The position numbers were made by a program, and so were the translations under genes. Below, in pieces: positions 33,427 to 43,400 of a DNA stretch of 64,000 bases; position 1 is the first letter of the stretch; the number at the start of each line of letters is the position of its first letter. Below the pieces are notes generated by a model, which searched no databases, was not told the DNA's origin, and saw nothing but the letters and a program-made list of their open reading frames with translations. The DNA lies in contig ML976673.1 of assembly GCA_010015655.1 (NCBI GenBank), positions 441,898 through 505,897 of the forward strand, written 5' to 3'. Origin of the DNA: Bimuria novae-zelandiae CBS 107.79 (taxonomy: Eukaryota > Ascomycota > Dothideomycetes > Pleosporales > Didymosphaeriaceae).

Positions 33427-35437
33427 ATGTCGACGCAAGGACAAGCACAGATATATCGGATGGTGGAATACAACCCTGAAAGGCAGCGTCGGCTCAGAAG
33501 AACAAAGACCGGGTGTATCACATGCAAGTAAGCCTTTTCTTCACACGCCCGGGCGCCGTCAAATCCGCACCACTGGAATACGGGCACAGTCTAACGTCCT
33601 GAGCAGAATCCGGAGAGTACGATGCGACGAACAAAAGCCGGAATGCAACCGTTGCGTATCTACGGGAAGAAAATGCGACGGATACAATCCCAAAGACAAG
33701 AAACACATCCGAGCCGGTTCCGGTGAAGCCTCCTCATCGAGCACCAGCCCAGAACCTCTGCCAACTCAATTAAAAATTGCCTTGCCAAGGGAAAATGTGC
33801 AGGAACTCAGAAGCTATCGATTCTTCCTGGACGTCACTGCACCTGCAATTGCCGGCGTATTCGAGATTGACTTTTGGCTCACGTACATTCCACGAGCGTG
33901 TCACGTCGACTCGGCAATTTGGCATGCGGTCGTGAGTTTGGGCGCGGTGCACGAAGCTTCGATCCACAAGTGTACGGCCACAACTTACCATGGGATGGAA
34001 TTCGCCTTACAACAATTCAACACAGCGATTAATTACCTTGTCCACTCTTCTCCTCCGTGCGATACTGTAGAGGAGAAATGGCGGGCCTTGACTGCCAGTG
34101 TCGTGTTTACGTACCTTTGCAGCTTTCAAGGACTCTATAATGAGTCAAGAATCCACCTGAACGCGGCGAAGAGCTTAATCGAGGCGCTCCAAGAGATAGA
34201 AAAAGAGTCCAACAGTTCAATCCCTGCTAGGACCGCCAAGCGGAATATGCCAGCCTCTAAACCTTTGCAGTTCAACACCGTACCCGTGCCATATGATGAC
34301 TTGTTCTCCGTCGTCGCTTGCCTCGAGAGTACCGATCAACTCCTGCATCTCAGTGGAGCTAACGACGGACCAGAAATCCTCGAGGACGCCGATGCGTACA
34401 TCACATGGCGGACCTACAGCGCTCCATCGACTCCAGTTTCCTCAAAAACATGCAATCATGGAAAGTGTTCTCCGTCTCGAGCAACGCCTGCAAATCTGAG
34501 ATATGCCGGGAAAGCGATCAGATCCCTGCTCAACGGGCTGATGGCACTCTCGCAGAGAGACGCCGGGGACGTGGCACGTCTGGTCCTGCAAGCCGAGCAA
34601 AGCGTCCTTGGTGCCCTGATCCGCCGCCAACAGCCCTATATCCGTGCATTCCGCGAACTAAGCGCCGCAATCGATACTTTTGTCGCCGATACCTTCACAA
34701 ATTGCGCCTGTTTTGGTCCATACGCCGCACCAACCCCCTCCTTGAGAAAAGCGATCGATGTACTCAGGATATATCACGCAACCTGCTATCCTCTATTTCT
34801 GAACAGTCCTACAGACGACATGCTCTTACTAGACACGTACCAGCCACTTATCACAGCGCGGGAAGACTCAGTCAGAGATATCGTATACCAGCGGCAGCGC
34901 GGCCGCATTCTTGACCAAGGCACCCCTGATAACTCCCCAGCCATGCACCTTCGCGAGGTTTTCAAGCAATCGTCACCCAGTGAAGAAGAAGCGCTGGCAA
35001 TGCACTTCGAACAAGCGATCACGCTCGCTGAGACGGTATTACAAGATTCCACGCCGCAAACCAGACCGGAGTACTCTTCGGATTTCGTGCCTACGCTACC
35101 TACTACAGCGCCGCTGCTCATCATGGCACATGTTAGCGGGATACCTCCGGAATTGAGGAAGCGAGTCATTGACTTATTGCGGAATTATCCCAAGGAGGAG
35201 GTGTTTCTAGAGAGTACGTTTGCTGCGGCACTTTGCGAGTTGATATTAGGATTGGAAGCGAGCGATCGGCATGGGACGCTGGAGATTGGAGGAGCTGCGC
35301 CAGAGACAGCGCTCAGTAACAAAGTATATGGAGCTGGAGTCACGTTCACGCAAGCTCATGGAGCGCGTGTAGCGATTCAAACGTGGGATGATTGGCTTGC
35401 GGGTAGACCGGGAAGGGAGGAGATGTTGACTTGGTAA
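33427..35437 (+). CDS. Zn2Cys6 fungal transcription factor
   Basis: Two exons, 33427-33527 and 33607-35437 (79-bp intron, GTAAGC, branch CTAAC, acceptor GCAG), 643 codons. The intron splits the zinc cluster after its second Cys. Joined, it reads GCITCKIRRVRCDEQKPEC then NRCVSTGRKC, a complete C-x2-C-x6-C-x6-C-x2-C-x6-C. There are two in-frame ATGs (33427 and 33460); I use the first. After a Ser-rich linker the regulatory part begins at LRSYRFFLDVTAPAIAGVFEIDFWL and contains AIWHAVVSLGAVHEA, a pattern of the large group of C6 regulators with a fungal-specific helical domain. The C-terminus (GVTFTQAHGARVAIQTWDDWLAGRPGR) is ordered-looking. Targets are unknown, and no obvious gene cluster surrounds it. 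Confidence 0.88.
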
Positions 35438-35825
35438 AGTGGAAGTGGAGAAGAGAAGTGACACAGTCCTTGAAAGAAGTGACGGTAATGTTGCGAAGCA
35501 GACTTGTGAGGCGTATTGGTATAGAATTAATAGACATCCCTATCCAATAGACGATAGGGACCGGATAGACTAAATCTATCTCCTACTACAAGCAGGATAA
35601 GACACTGTTCTCAAACTCACCCGTGTTACAGCCTCGCAGACTACCTGGCGCACCGCGTTCAAACATATTTTCCCTCCTGGCAGCGTTCTCCAGAGTCATC
35701 CCAACTCCGAGGCTCATCCCCTTCCAGCCCACTTCCAATGTATTATTTATACACAGCCTCTAATCTTCAGCACAAAGTACTCCAACTTGGCCACCAAATC
35801 CACGCCCCACAAACAGGCAAAAAGA
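35438..35825. other. Intergenic, no gene
   Basis: No coding feature. The segment around 35725-35760 (GCCCACTTCCAATG and following) is repeated near 38122-38150, so it belongs to the same duplicated block as the tRNA-derived piece that follows. Confidence 0.45.
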
Positions 35826-35880
35826 GGTCTGCCGCGATTCGAACGCGGGGCCTCTCGCAAGTGTGCTCAGGAGCCTCTCT
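35826..35880 (-). pseudogene. tRNA-Pro-derived 3' fragment
   Basis: On the minus strand, GCTCCTGAGCACACTTGCGA and the following GAGGCCCCGCGTTCGAATCG are identical to the intron, 3' anticodon arm and T-arm of the tRNA-Pro locus at 38212-38351. The acceptor 3' strand differs (CAGACC for TAAGACC), and no matching 5' half is present; upstream is unrelated (GTAGAGTGACCGAGC). A T-run follows. It is therefore a truncated or recombined tRNA copy and not a functional gene. Confidence 0.7.
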
Positions 35881-36383
35881 AGCTCGGTCACTCTACGATG
35901 CAATCCATTGTTAATATATAAGACTCTATAGACTCTAGTCCCCTAGCTAATAGTTTTAAAATTATGTATGCTATTACGCCTACTTTAACGTCCTGGTCGC
36001 CACCTGAGCGGCGGAAATGCGTTGGGGAGATGTCTATGCACAATAAAAAGAGTGAGTAATAAGACAACAACTAGCGAGCGACTTGCACATTGCAGACCAC
36101 CTCTCCACAGTGACCAGCAAAGAAGGACCTCAAACGGTTCAACTCGTACTTTAACCCTGTTGGCATGCTGAGGGTGCTCCTTCGTCGAGACGAGCTTTCT
36201 AGTCATGATTTTATTCGCCCTGTGGGGCACAAGGTCCAGCTCTCACGTGGTGCCATAATTGAGCAACTTGAACAAAATAACTAGAGTATTCAGAATTGAA
36301 CAAGCAATCGGTCAACATTTGAACTTGGCAATCGCGCACACCCATTGCCTGAGAATAACAACTGGCCAACCTCCACCTATCCA
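35881..36383. other. Intergenic, no gene
   Basis: AT-rich near 35910-35965, otherwise unremarkable; short overlapping frames only. It is the 3' flank of the GH16 gene. Confidence 0.45.
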
Positions 36384-37355
36384 TTACAAAGAATTCCACA
36401 CGCGCACATAGTCCATCTCCATCTCCACCTCCGGCCCACCAATCGTCGTCGCATTAGGCTGACCAGGCCAATTGCCCCCGACAGCAACATTCAGCAACAA
36501 AAAGTGCCCCTTGTGCGCAACCGCCTCCCAAACACTCGAATCATTCACCCTCGACCCCGCAAGCTCATGAACTTGCGCGCCATCGAGGAACCAGCGCAGC
36601 TTCTCATCCCTCCAAGTTGCCGGCTGATAAGAATTCGAGTTGGTGGTGCGATCAACCTCAAACCCGACAGTATGCCATTCGCACTTGGACCACGGCCTGC
36701 CCCCATTTCCCAGCCCAGAGAACTCCTCGCAAGGACCGCCCGGAGCCACGCCGCAGTGCAGCGTATTGTACATTTGCGGCAACCCGTTAAGCACTTCGAG
36801 GAAATCCCACTCCGAGGCCATAGGCCAGTAGGTATAGTTCCCGCGGAAGTCCTCACCGAGAGCCCAGAACGCAGCCCAAATACCCTGCTGGAACTTTGAG
36901 TCTGCGCAACCTGTCTTGATGCGGCCCTCGATGTAGAGCTTGCCGCCAGGAGCGGCGGCGAAATCCTTGCGCTTCGTTTCAATGCGTGCAGAGGTCCAGG
37001 TGCCGTTTTTGGACTTGCGCGGCGTGATGGCGAGGGTGTGGCGGTTTGTGATGTGTACATTTTCGGGCGAATCGGTGTAGTATTGGGCTTCGTTGTTGCC
37101 CCAGTTGGGTGCGCCGCCGGGGTACGAGGTCCCAATGTCGAAGATCCAGTTGGATAATGAGGGGGATGAGGAAAAGGGTGTTCGTAGAAATTCGTCGGCC
37201 CAGGTCAGTTTGTAACCTGGACGGATTGGAAGGCCTAGGTCTGGTGCACCACGGCGTACCGCAGCATGTCTATGCTGATGGATGTAGTGGCCCTGGGACG
37301 GTACGCCCAGTGCGCTTGTAGCAAAAGCCAAAGGAAGTAAAATGAGTGACAGCAT
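36384..37355 (-). CDS. Secreted GH16 family beta-glucanase
   Basis: Single exon of 323 codons. The start MLSLILLPLAFATSALG is a signal peptide (cleavage near residue 17), and a possible dibasic site (RR) lies near residue 34. The glycoside hydrolase 16 (concanavalin-like) domain starts near LTWADEF (residue ~50). The catalytic motif is SEWDFLEVLNG: nucleophile Glu, Asp and acid/base Glu in the E-x-D-x-x-E arrangement. Other family pieces are NNEAQYYT, GRIKTG, GIWAAFWAL and FLLLNVAVGGNWPG, and the C-terminus ends in the usual strand MEMDYVRVW. Likely substrates are beta-1,3 or mixed beta-glucans of cell walls; the exact specificity cannot be read. It has no carbohydrate-binding module and no GPI signal, so it is probably released. 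Confidence 0.92.
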   Translation of the reverse strand: MLSLILLPLAFATSALGVPSQGHYIHQHRHAAVRRGAPDLGLPIRPGYKLTWADEFLRTPFSSSPSLSNWIFDIGTSYPGGAPNWGNNEAQYYTDSPENVHITNRHTLAITPRKSKNGTWTSARIETKRKDFAAAPGGKLYIEGRIKTGCADSKFQQGIWAAFWALGEDFRGNYTYWPMASEWDFLEVLNGLPQMYNTLHCGVAPGGPCEEFSGLGNGGRPWSKCEWHTVGFEVDRTTNSNSYQPATWRDEKLRWFLDGAQVHELAGSRVNDSSVWEAVAHKGHFLLLNVAVGGNWPGQPNATTIGGPEVEMEMDYVRVWNSL

Positions 37356-37511
37356 ATTGCAAGTAGTAATGAACGACTGGAGATCAATAGATCAAAAATG
37401 AATGAACGAGGGAATCCCACGTAGCGGGAAAGACTCTGGATCTGCTGCAGGGGACATGGTGCGCGCTGCTTTTGCTACTTGTATAAAAAATTACGGCTTT
37501 AGGGGAAGATA

Positions 37512-37648
37512 CAGGAGGTCGTCACGTCCGGTGGCCCCGGCGGCCGCTCTTTAGTGAACGAACGATATTGGGCGGACTGTAGAAAAAGGCCTTTTGGTTT
37601 GTCCACTAAGGAGCGGCCGCCGGGACCACCGGACGTGACGACCTCCTG
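37512..37648. mobile_element. 137-bp MITE with long TIRs
   Basis: The left end starts CAGGAGGTCGTCACGTCCGG and the right end is its complement. Pairing extends to about 50 bp per arm with few mismatches (one C/T in the GTGGCCCCGG stretch), leaving a short centre. TA flanks each end (37510-37511 and 37649-37650). It has no coding capacity. The TA target and small size suggest a non-autonomous Tc1/mariner derivative, but its ends differ from both larger transposons in this window, so its helper is not here. It lies 156 bp upstream of the GH16 start. Confidence 0.85.
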
Positions 37649-38211
37649 TAGTTATTAATCTGCTGGTTTACGGTCAAATTTGTCACCCGTTGCTTGTTTA
37701 AAGACGTCTGTTGCTTTAGCGTGGTTTTGCCGAAATGAGGCCACGAAACCCCCGCATTTGACCGAGAACTAATTAGGGAGGGCTAAGCCTTGGAGGCGTC
37801 AGGAGCTGAAGTTGTCTGCACATGTGTACACTACATTGTCTTCACGATCAATCTAGCACCTACGCATAGAAACCCCCAGACTACCTAGGTAGAGTTAAAC
37901 TAACTGTCGCACAGGTCAGCCTTTCTGCTAGTACTATAGGTAGTTTATTACAGATCAGCCTACTAACATAACAAGAAATTGGGGACCTGTGAGAGCTCCC
38001 GCACCCCACGATAAGTTTAGTCATGTTATCAAAGAATAAATAGACCTGGTTCAACACGAGATGTTAATAGTACGAGAGTCTAGGACAATAGATTGACCTT
38101 GTTCTGATACAACCTTAGAAGCGCCCACTTCCAATGCATTTATTCACACCCTCGGACCCTAGCAAAATAATCCTGCGACTCAGCCGCAGTCCACTAAAAA
38201 AAGCAAAAATT
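37649..38211. other. Intergenic between MITE and tRNA-Pro locus
   Basis: No gene. The part 37860-38040 is TA-rich with repeated CTAGGTAG/ACTATAGGTAG-like words and looks like decayed repeat. A T-run on the minus strand next to 38212 is a Pol III terminator for the tRNA locus. Confidence 0.45.
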
Positions 38212-38351
38212 GGGTCTTACCGCGATTCGAACGCGGGGCCTCTCGCAAGTGTGCTCAGGAGCTTTCCCTAAGCGAGAATCATACCACTAGCTGTATTCGG
38301 ATTAGCGCAATCTACTTGCGATGTTTGTTGGACAACTTACACCATAAGACC
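38212..38351 (-). tRNA. tRNA-Pro(AGG) with anticodon intron and an extra 50-bp spliceosomal-type insert
   Basis: Reading the minus strand, the 5' acceptor strand GGTCTTA pairs with the 3' strand TAAGACC (38213-38219). The anticodon stem CTCGC/GCGAG holds loop TTAGGG...T, giving anticodon AGG. The T-arm is CCGCG TTCGAAT CGCGG. An 18-bp intron at 38248-38265 sits after position 37 and contains CCT facing the anticodon, as eukaryotic tRNA introns do. Unusually, 38291-38340 (50 bp) interrupts the D-arm/A box between TTATGGT and CTAGTGGTATG. This insert starts GTAAGT, has GCTAATC near its end and finishes ACAG, i.e. a textbook fungal spliceosomal intron. Removing it gives an uninterrupted tRNA-Pro. 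T-runs follow the 3' end. With the A box split, Pol III transcription is doubtful, so the locus may be a recent pseudogene. Confidence 0.75.
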
Positions 38352-38928
38352 GATCTCGAATTGATTGATGACGTCAACTGGCTTTTGAATATATATATAT
38401 ACATGTGTATCTACGATCGAGCGAAGTCTAAAAGGTGGCAGAGACGCTAGCAAACGCGGGAAGGGACTATGGATAGGCTAGGGTTTCAACGCGAGGTGGG
38501 CCCCACATGTGAGTCAAAATTGCAGGGCAGGTGCCTTGAGCAAAGGGGAAGCGCGCTACTACGTTATTACAGCCTCACACATATTTCCAAAATACATAGA
38601 AGTACTGCTATCTGTTCGTTGATATTTAAAGAGCTTTGGAAGGCATGTACCAATTCCCAAGTTTCTGGCTACTGACTGAGGAGAATATATATAGGTTCAA
38701 ACGCTCTTTCCCTCCTTTCTACAGGCAGTCATCATACGTGCGCGGGAGCTCCTTCCCTTGCCTCCATATGAACGGTGATGTTAGCTGCGGAACAAAACTT
38801 CGATGCGACAACCTCCCTCTGCATACTAAGAACAACATTTCTGTTCTACGATACCTTGTCAAAAAGTGACCTAGGCCGCACTCCCGTCAGGAGCAGCGCC
38901 GCTAGCACCTGCATCCGGATTGCGCTTG
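38352..38928. other. Intergenic, no gene
   Basis: Contains a short (AT)n run at about 38387-38400. Small open frames only. Words near 38695-38750 resemble the flank of the 35.8-kb tRNA fragment (TTCAAAC, TTTCCCTCCT), so this may be part of an old duplicated block. Confidence 0.4.
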
Positions 38929-39644
38929 TCACCTATACCCTTCGTCAGCTAACATCTCCTCAGCAACCTCCCGACATGACTCACCATCGCACGGTCCTTT
39001 CCCTTTCTCCTCCGCATCCTTCGTAACGTCGATCTTCCGACGACGGAAGCACTTAGCCTCCTCATCTATCCGGGTCAGTAACCTTCATTCAATCCAAAAG
39101 GCTAGCGATTACACCTACCATAAAATATCTCCTCATCCAAATGCGCGCTATTCGACCTCTCCGTCTCATCCTCCATTTCCCAAATCCCGACAAACTGCTC
39201 TCGATACGCTCCCTCGGGCGCGTCCGTTTGAGCCGTGGCCTGCTCGCGATGGGGAATGTTGAGGGGTGGGTCCCACGTGGGTCGGTGCCCGTGGAGGTCG
39301 AGCACTGTGTATCTTCTCAGAGTTAGAGATTATATAGACTCAAGAGGGGAAAGCATATGAAGGGGAATGGAGACGTACGAATAGTTTTCAGCGTACATGC
39401 GAGCTTCGGATGCCGTGGTGCGGATGTAGCCGCGGGATAAATCGACGACGATGAGGTGCTCGGCTGATGGATTGCGCTCGGCGGCGAGGGATATAATAGG
39501 GGAGTCGAAGGAGCGGCCAGAGGGGCAGCGGGTACTGGGGCAGGGCTCTTGACTGGATGGGGACGAAGCGACCATATTGGATGGTGGGTGGGAGTCGTTG
39601 GAAAGGGGTAAGAGAGGTGTAGACCGCGGTGATGTGACTGTCAT
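38929..39644 (-). CDS. Hypothetical protein, three exons
   Basis: Assembled from exons 39379-39644, 39119-39315 and 38929-39065 on the minus strand, in frame to a TGA, 199 codons. Introns are 63 and 53 bp with donors GTACGT and GTAGGT and acceptors GAG and TAG; the second has branch ACTGAC. The N-terminus is Ser/Pro-rich (MTVTSPRSTPLLPLSN), followed by LIVVDLSRGYIRTTASEARMY, YTVLDLHGHRPTWDPPLNIP and EQFVGIWEMEDETERSNSAH. The tail is charged (CFRRRKIDVTKDAEEKGKG) with two Cys. Each exon's frame stays open exactly between splice sites, which supports a real gene. I do not know the family or function. The GAG acceptor of intron 1 is the weakest point. Confidence 0.55.
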
Positions 39645-40475
39645 TTGCGTACGCTCACGGGAGAGCGTATAGTTGTGCGCTGCAGCCTCCGATTGTTCAA
39701 ACCCTCATCGTTGCTCCTTCATTCTTATGTCATGATGTCTAACAGCTTTTGCAGTAGAACGGCGAGGTGAAAACGTCGAAGTCTTATGCTATTGAAAAAA
39801 AGCGGGAGCTTATGAAAATTACCGTATCCTCTGTCGCGCACCTGTTCCGTGGTTGTGAGCAGCGTACCGAGTTTGCGTTACCCGGTTGCCATCCTCAACA
39901 CGACGTTAGAATACCACGACGTCCTCGTAAAATTATGTTCTCTGAAGATCTTTGTAGGACTTTCGAAATCTGACAGAATGATCAGATGAATACAATGGAG
40001 CAGTGTGAAGTCAGAGTCGTGAGGCGGAGGCGCGCTTGAGGCTTTGTCTCCCTTTGTTCATACAGGCAAGGATCATATTTCCGCAACCAACAAGTGTCTG
40101 CCCAAATTGTTGGGCAAGAATAGTAGGGGCTATAGAGTGCTTCTGTGCGCGGAGGGCGAGACGTTTGGCATGCACACACCGCGCCCCGTGACTTTGGCAT
40201 CCAACCCACGTCTTCCCAACCCCGACTCCCACAACCAATGAAGTACTTCGGCACTCACTTAACCAACATCAGCGGCGTGTCAGACCAGAACATCGGCAAA
40301 ATCACTGTAAGCTTCCGGAAGGGTATCTAAATTTCTTACAACGTTCCGCGAACCTACACACCATCCGCACAAAACCGCCCTTAGCGCCATATGTCCGCCT
40401 CCACGTCCTAAAAATACATAATATACCTGCACCTACGCAAACCAATCATTTACCCAACCAACATGTCGAACACAC
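39645..40475. other. Intergenic, no gene supported
   Basis: Short frames on both strands only. A 30-codon frame from the ATG at 40239 (MKYFGTHLTNISG) is too short to judge. It includes the 3' flank of HIR3. Confidence 0.4.
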
Positions 40476-43400
40476 CTAATTAGACCCATCTCTCATCTCT
40501 TCATCTTCGTTCCCACCACCCCCGGCCTCCTCATCGTCATTATCCTCCTCCTCCTCCTCCTCCTCCTCCTCTTCTTCTTCTTCTTCTACTTCTTCTTCTT
40601 CTTCCTCCTCTTCACTATCCTCCACAACCCTCTCAGCGCTCTTCTTCAAATTCGGGAAGATGCTCGGCCTCGCCGCCGCAGCCACGCTCCTCACCCGCTC
40701 CTCCACTTGGTGCCGCAGATCCTGCACCTCCTCATCATCCAGCTCACTCAACTCGCTCTCGTCGTCCGCGTCGTCGTGCACCGAAGCTGGAGCGCTACGT
40801 TCGTCCGCGGTGACACTCGCCGCAGCCGTCGCCGACCCGCTCGTCGTGACAGTGGGGTTCTCTGATAGGACGAGGGTACTAGGCCCTGCGGTAGGAGTGG
40901 AAGTCTCGCCTGATGCAGGCTTGTCGGGCGAGGGCGCGGCTTGTACGACGGTGGACATCGAAGGGAGAACGCCGTGCGTAGTAGTGGGTGGGGAGCGTAT
41001 CGGCATGACGGAGGTCGATGGCGGAGCGGCAACACCGGCAGGTTTCTGCGCGCACGCTTCGGCGCGGCGTTGGATTTCTCTGCGACCTACCGTCTTGGCG
41101 CGAGGTTTCGGGGTGGGTTCGGCTGCGGGCGGTGGGTGAGGCTTAAGTTGGCTTGGATGGAAGAGGTTGAAGGGAGCATTATGAGGATCGCTGGCTGCGG
41201 CGCCGTCGACTTGACCGTGTGCAATAGATGGACCAAAAGGTGACGGTAGCGCCCCGCCTGTTGGTGTAGATTGCAGAGTAGGAGGCGGTTTCTGCTCTTG
41301 GGGCAGTGGAGGTAGCGTTGGACCTATGGTGCTGTAAAGCAGCGCGAAGGTGTCGCCGAGAAGGTCATCGATGGGCATAGCCTTCATGAGGCCGTTATTT
41401 ATGCGTTTGAGCTCCACCACGTAGCGAAGGACGTCGAGAGCAGGGTGGCTGGTGTTTGGATCCTGGCACCAGGCTTCGAGGCGCGTGGCCTGCACATTGT
41501 ATTCCTCGTAGTTCATCGCCTTGAAAACAGTGTCCTCCTGACCATTCGGAATTTGCCCCAATCGTCGCAGAAGCTGAAGGTACTGCCGGCACAACTCTTG
41601 CCATAGCGTCGTATGCTCGAAGAAATCAGTCTGCCTCCTCCGCACTCGCCTAGCCAAGGCTTCGAGATTCGGCTGGTCGTTAGTCTGTACCAAAAGATGT
41701 ATGAAAAATCTTGTGTATCGTGTTGTATAGACAAAGTGCCTGCCCGGCCGCTCATGCTCGGGTTTCCATACCTGTACAGCCATAGTTTTCGTAAAGATCT
41801 GCTGTGTCAGCTCGTGCTTTGCAGCTTGAGCGACCAACAAGTCACTGGACTCGTCGTAAATAACGTGAGCTGCGCGCGCAATAATGCGATGATGCCAGCT
41901 TGAAGTATCCGCTTTACGGAGTGCCTTGAGAACCGCAAGCATGTATCCTTCCCATTCGTCGGGGTTTTCGGGGCTGCTAATGTTCTCAGCATAAGGTGTG
42001 TTTGACAGTATGTCCACACCTTTTGCTTCGCCAATGACTTTGCGTTGATAAAGCTTGTGGACAATGGAGACCAGCTTGTAATGCGGCTCCAAAACCGGCG
42101 CTTTGCTCCGTTCTTTCTTCTCGGACAAAGTGTCAATCGCGTTGACAGCTGCTTTAATCACTTCTTCCCATGATGGCCCATTGCGTGACGACGGCTGTCT
42201 ACCCTCTGAGACAGCTCTCTGTGTCTCATCAACATTGAAACAGTACATCTTCCACAAGCATTTCGCTAGCATATAGTGATTGCACCACTTTTCCGGATCG
42301 CCTTTGGCCGCACGTTTGAAAAGGGTGCTGGCGAGCTTCCAGGCTTGATAGGGCGTCAATGGAGCGAATGGTAGGTTTCGGTAGACAAGTTGATCGTTCA
42401 ACCCGCTGAATAACTTGTGCTCGGTGTCCTTCACGTCGAAGGCATTCATGCTGAAGGGTTCCCTGGATGAAGCGTATATACGGTTGCCGAATTCTGTATA
42501 CATGTGTGTTACTTTCGCACGAGTCTCGGGAGAGGCGTCTGCGTTGCGAACAGCGCAAGCTACTGCCATTGCATAACAGTGAATCGCCCACCGCTGCCAA
42601 GTAATCAACTCCATGCTATTGCTGTTGATCTTTTCCACGGTCCATGAAACAGCTTCTTCCAGTTGTGTATCATTAGCTTGCGCCAGGCGGTACCAAGTTT
42701 CCCACCCCTCGCTGGAGTATTCCAGGTCCTGTTGGAAAAATGCTTGGGCGAAGTGGACGTCCTCAGTCGGTGCTTGAGTGGTCCTCTTTTGCCCCTTGAA
42801 TTTGTTCAGCGCAAGATTTCCCATGAGGAAATACCACCCCTTCGCTGCTGGTGGGGACACCTCCACAGGGATTGGTTTCGTATGAAGTGAGCCAACGCCC
42901 TTCAAGCAGGCAAACAGATCCACTGGATTTATGGGCGACTTAAGGAAAGCTTTCAACGTCTTCCCGTTCTGGGTGGTTTCGTCGTGCAACCTGGGCCTGC
43001 CAAGCGCTCCATGAACCCGCTCGATGGCGTTCTTCAACTCGTGCTTTGCAAGGTCCTTGATGTTCATCTTGTTAGCTTGAGCGATGATGAATGATATCAA
43101 CTTCATTGCTGCGCTTCGATCGAGAATGTCGACGTTGGATCCGTGCTCTTGACACTCCAATGGGTCGATAAACGTCTTCAACCCATAAAGATCGTAGAGA
43201 ACCTGAGATAGTTCGGTGGCTAGTGTCTCAGGTTCGGAAACGTTTTCGAATGACAGCATTTCATCTTTTGCCAGCCTCAGAAAGAGGCGGCCAGCTGAGT
43301 GAGCACATGACCGTACTCCAAGAGCATGATGGACATGTCGCAAAAATGTGAACTCGTCGTTAGAAGGCTTTTCGAACATTTCCTCGGCCTGGGAAATCCC

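Noticed and set aside
35826..35905. A complete second tRNA gene
   Set aside because: Only the 3' half matches tRNA-Pro; the 5' acceptor strand cannot pair with the 3' end, so it is listed as a fragment.
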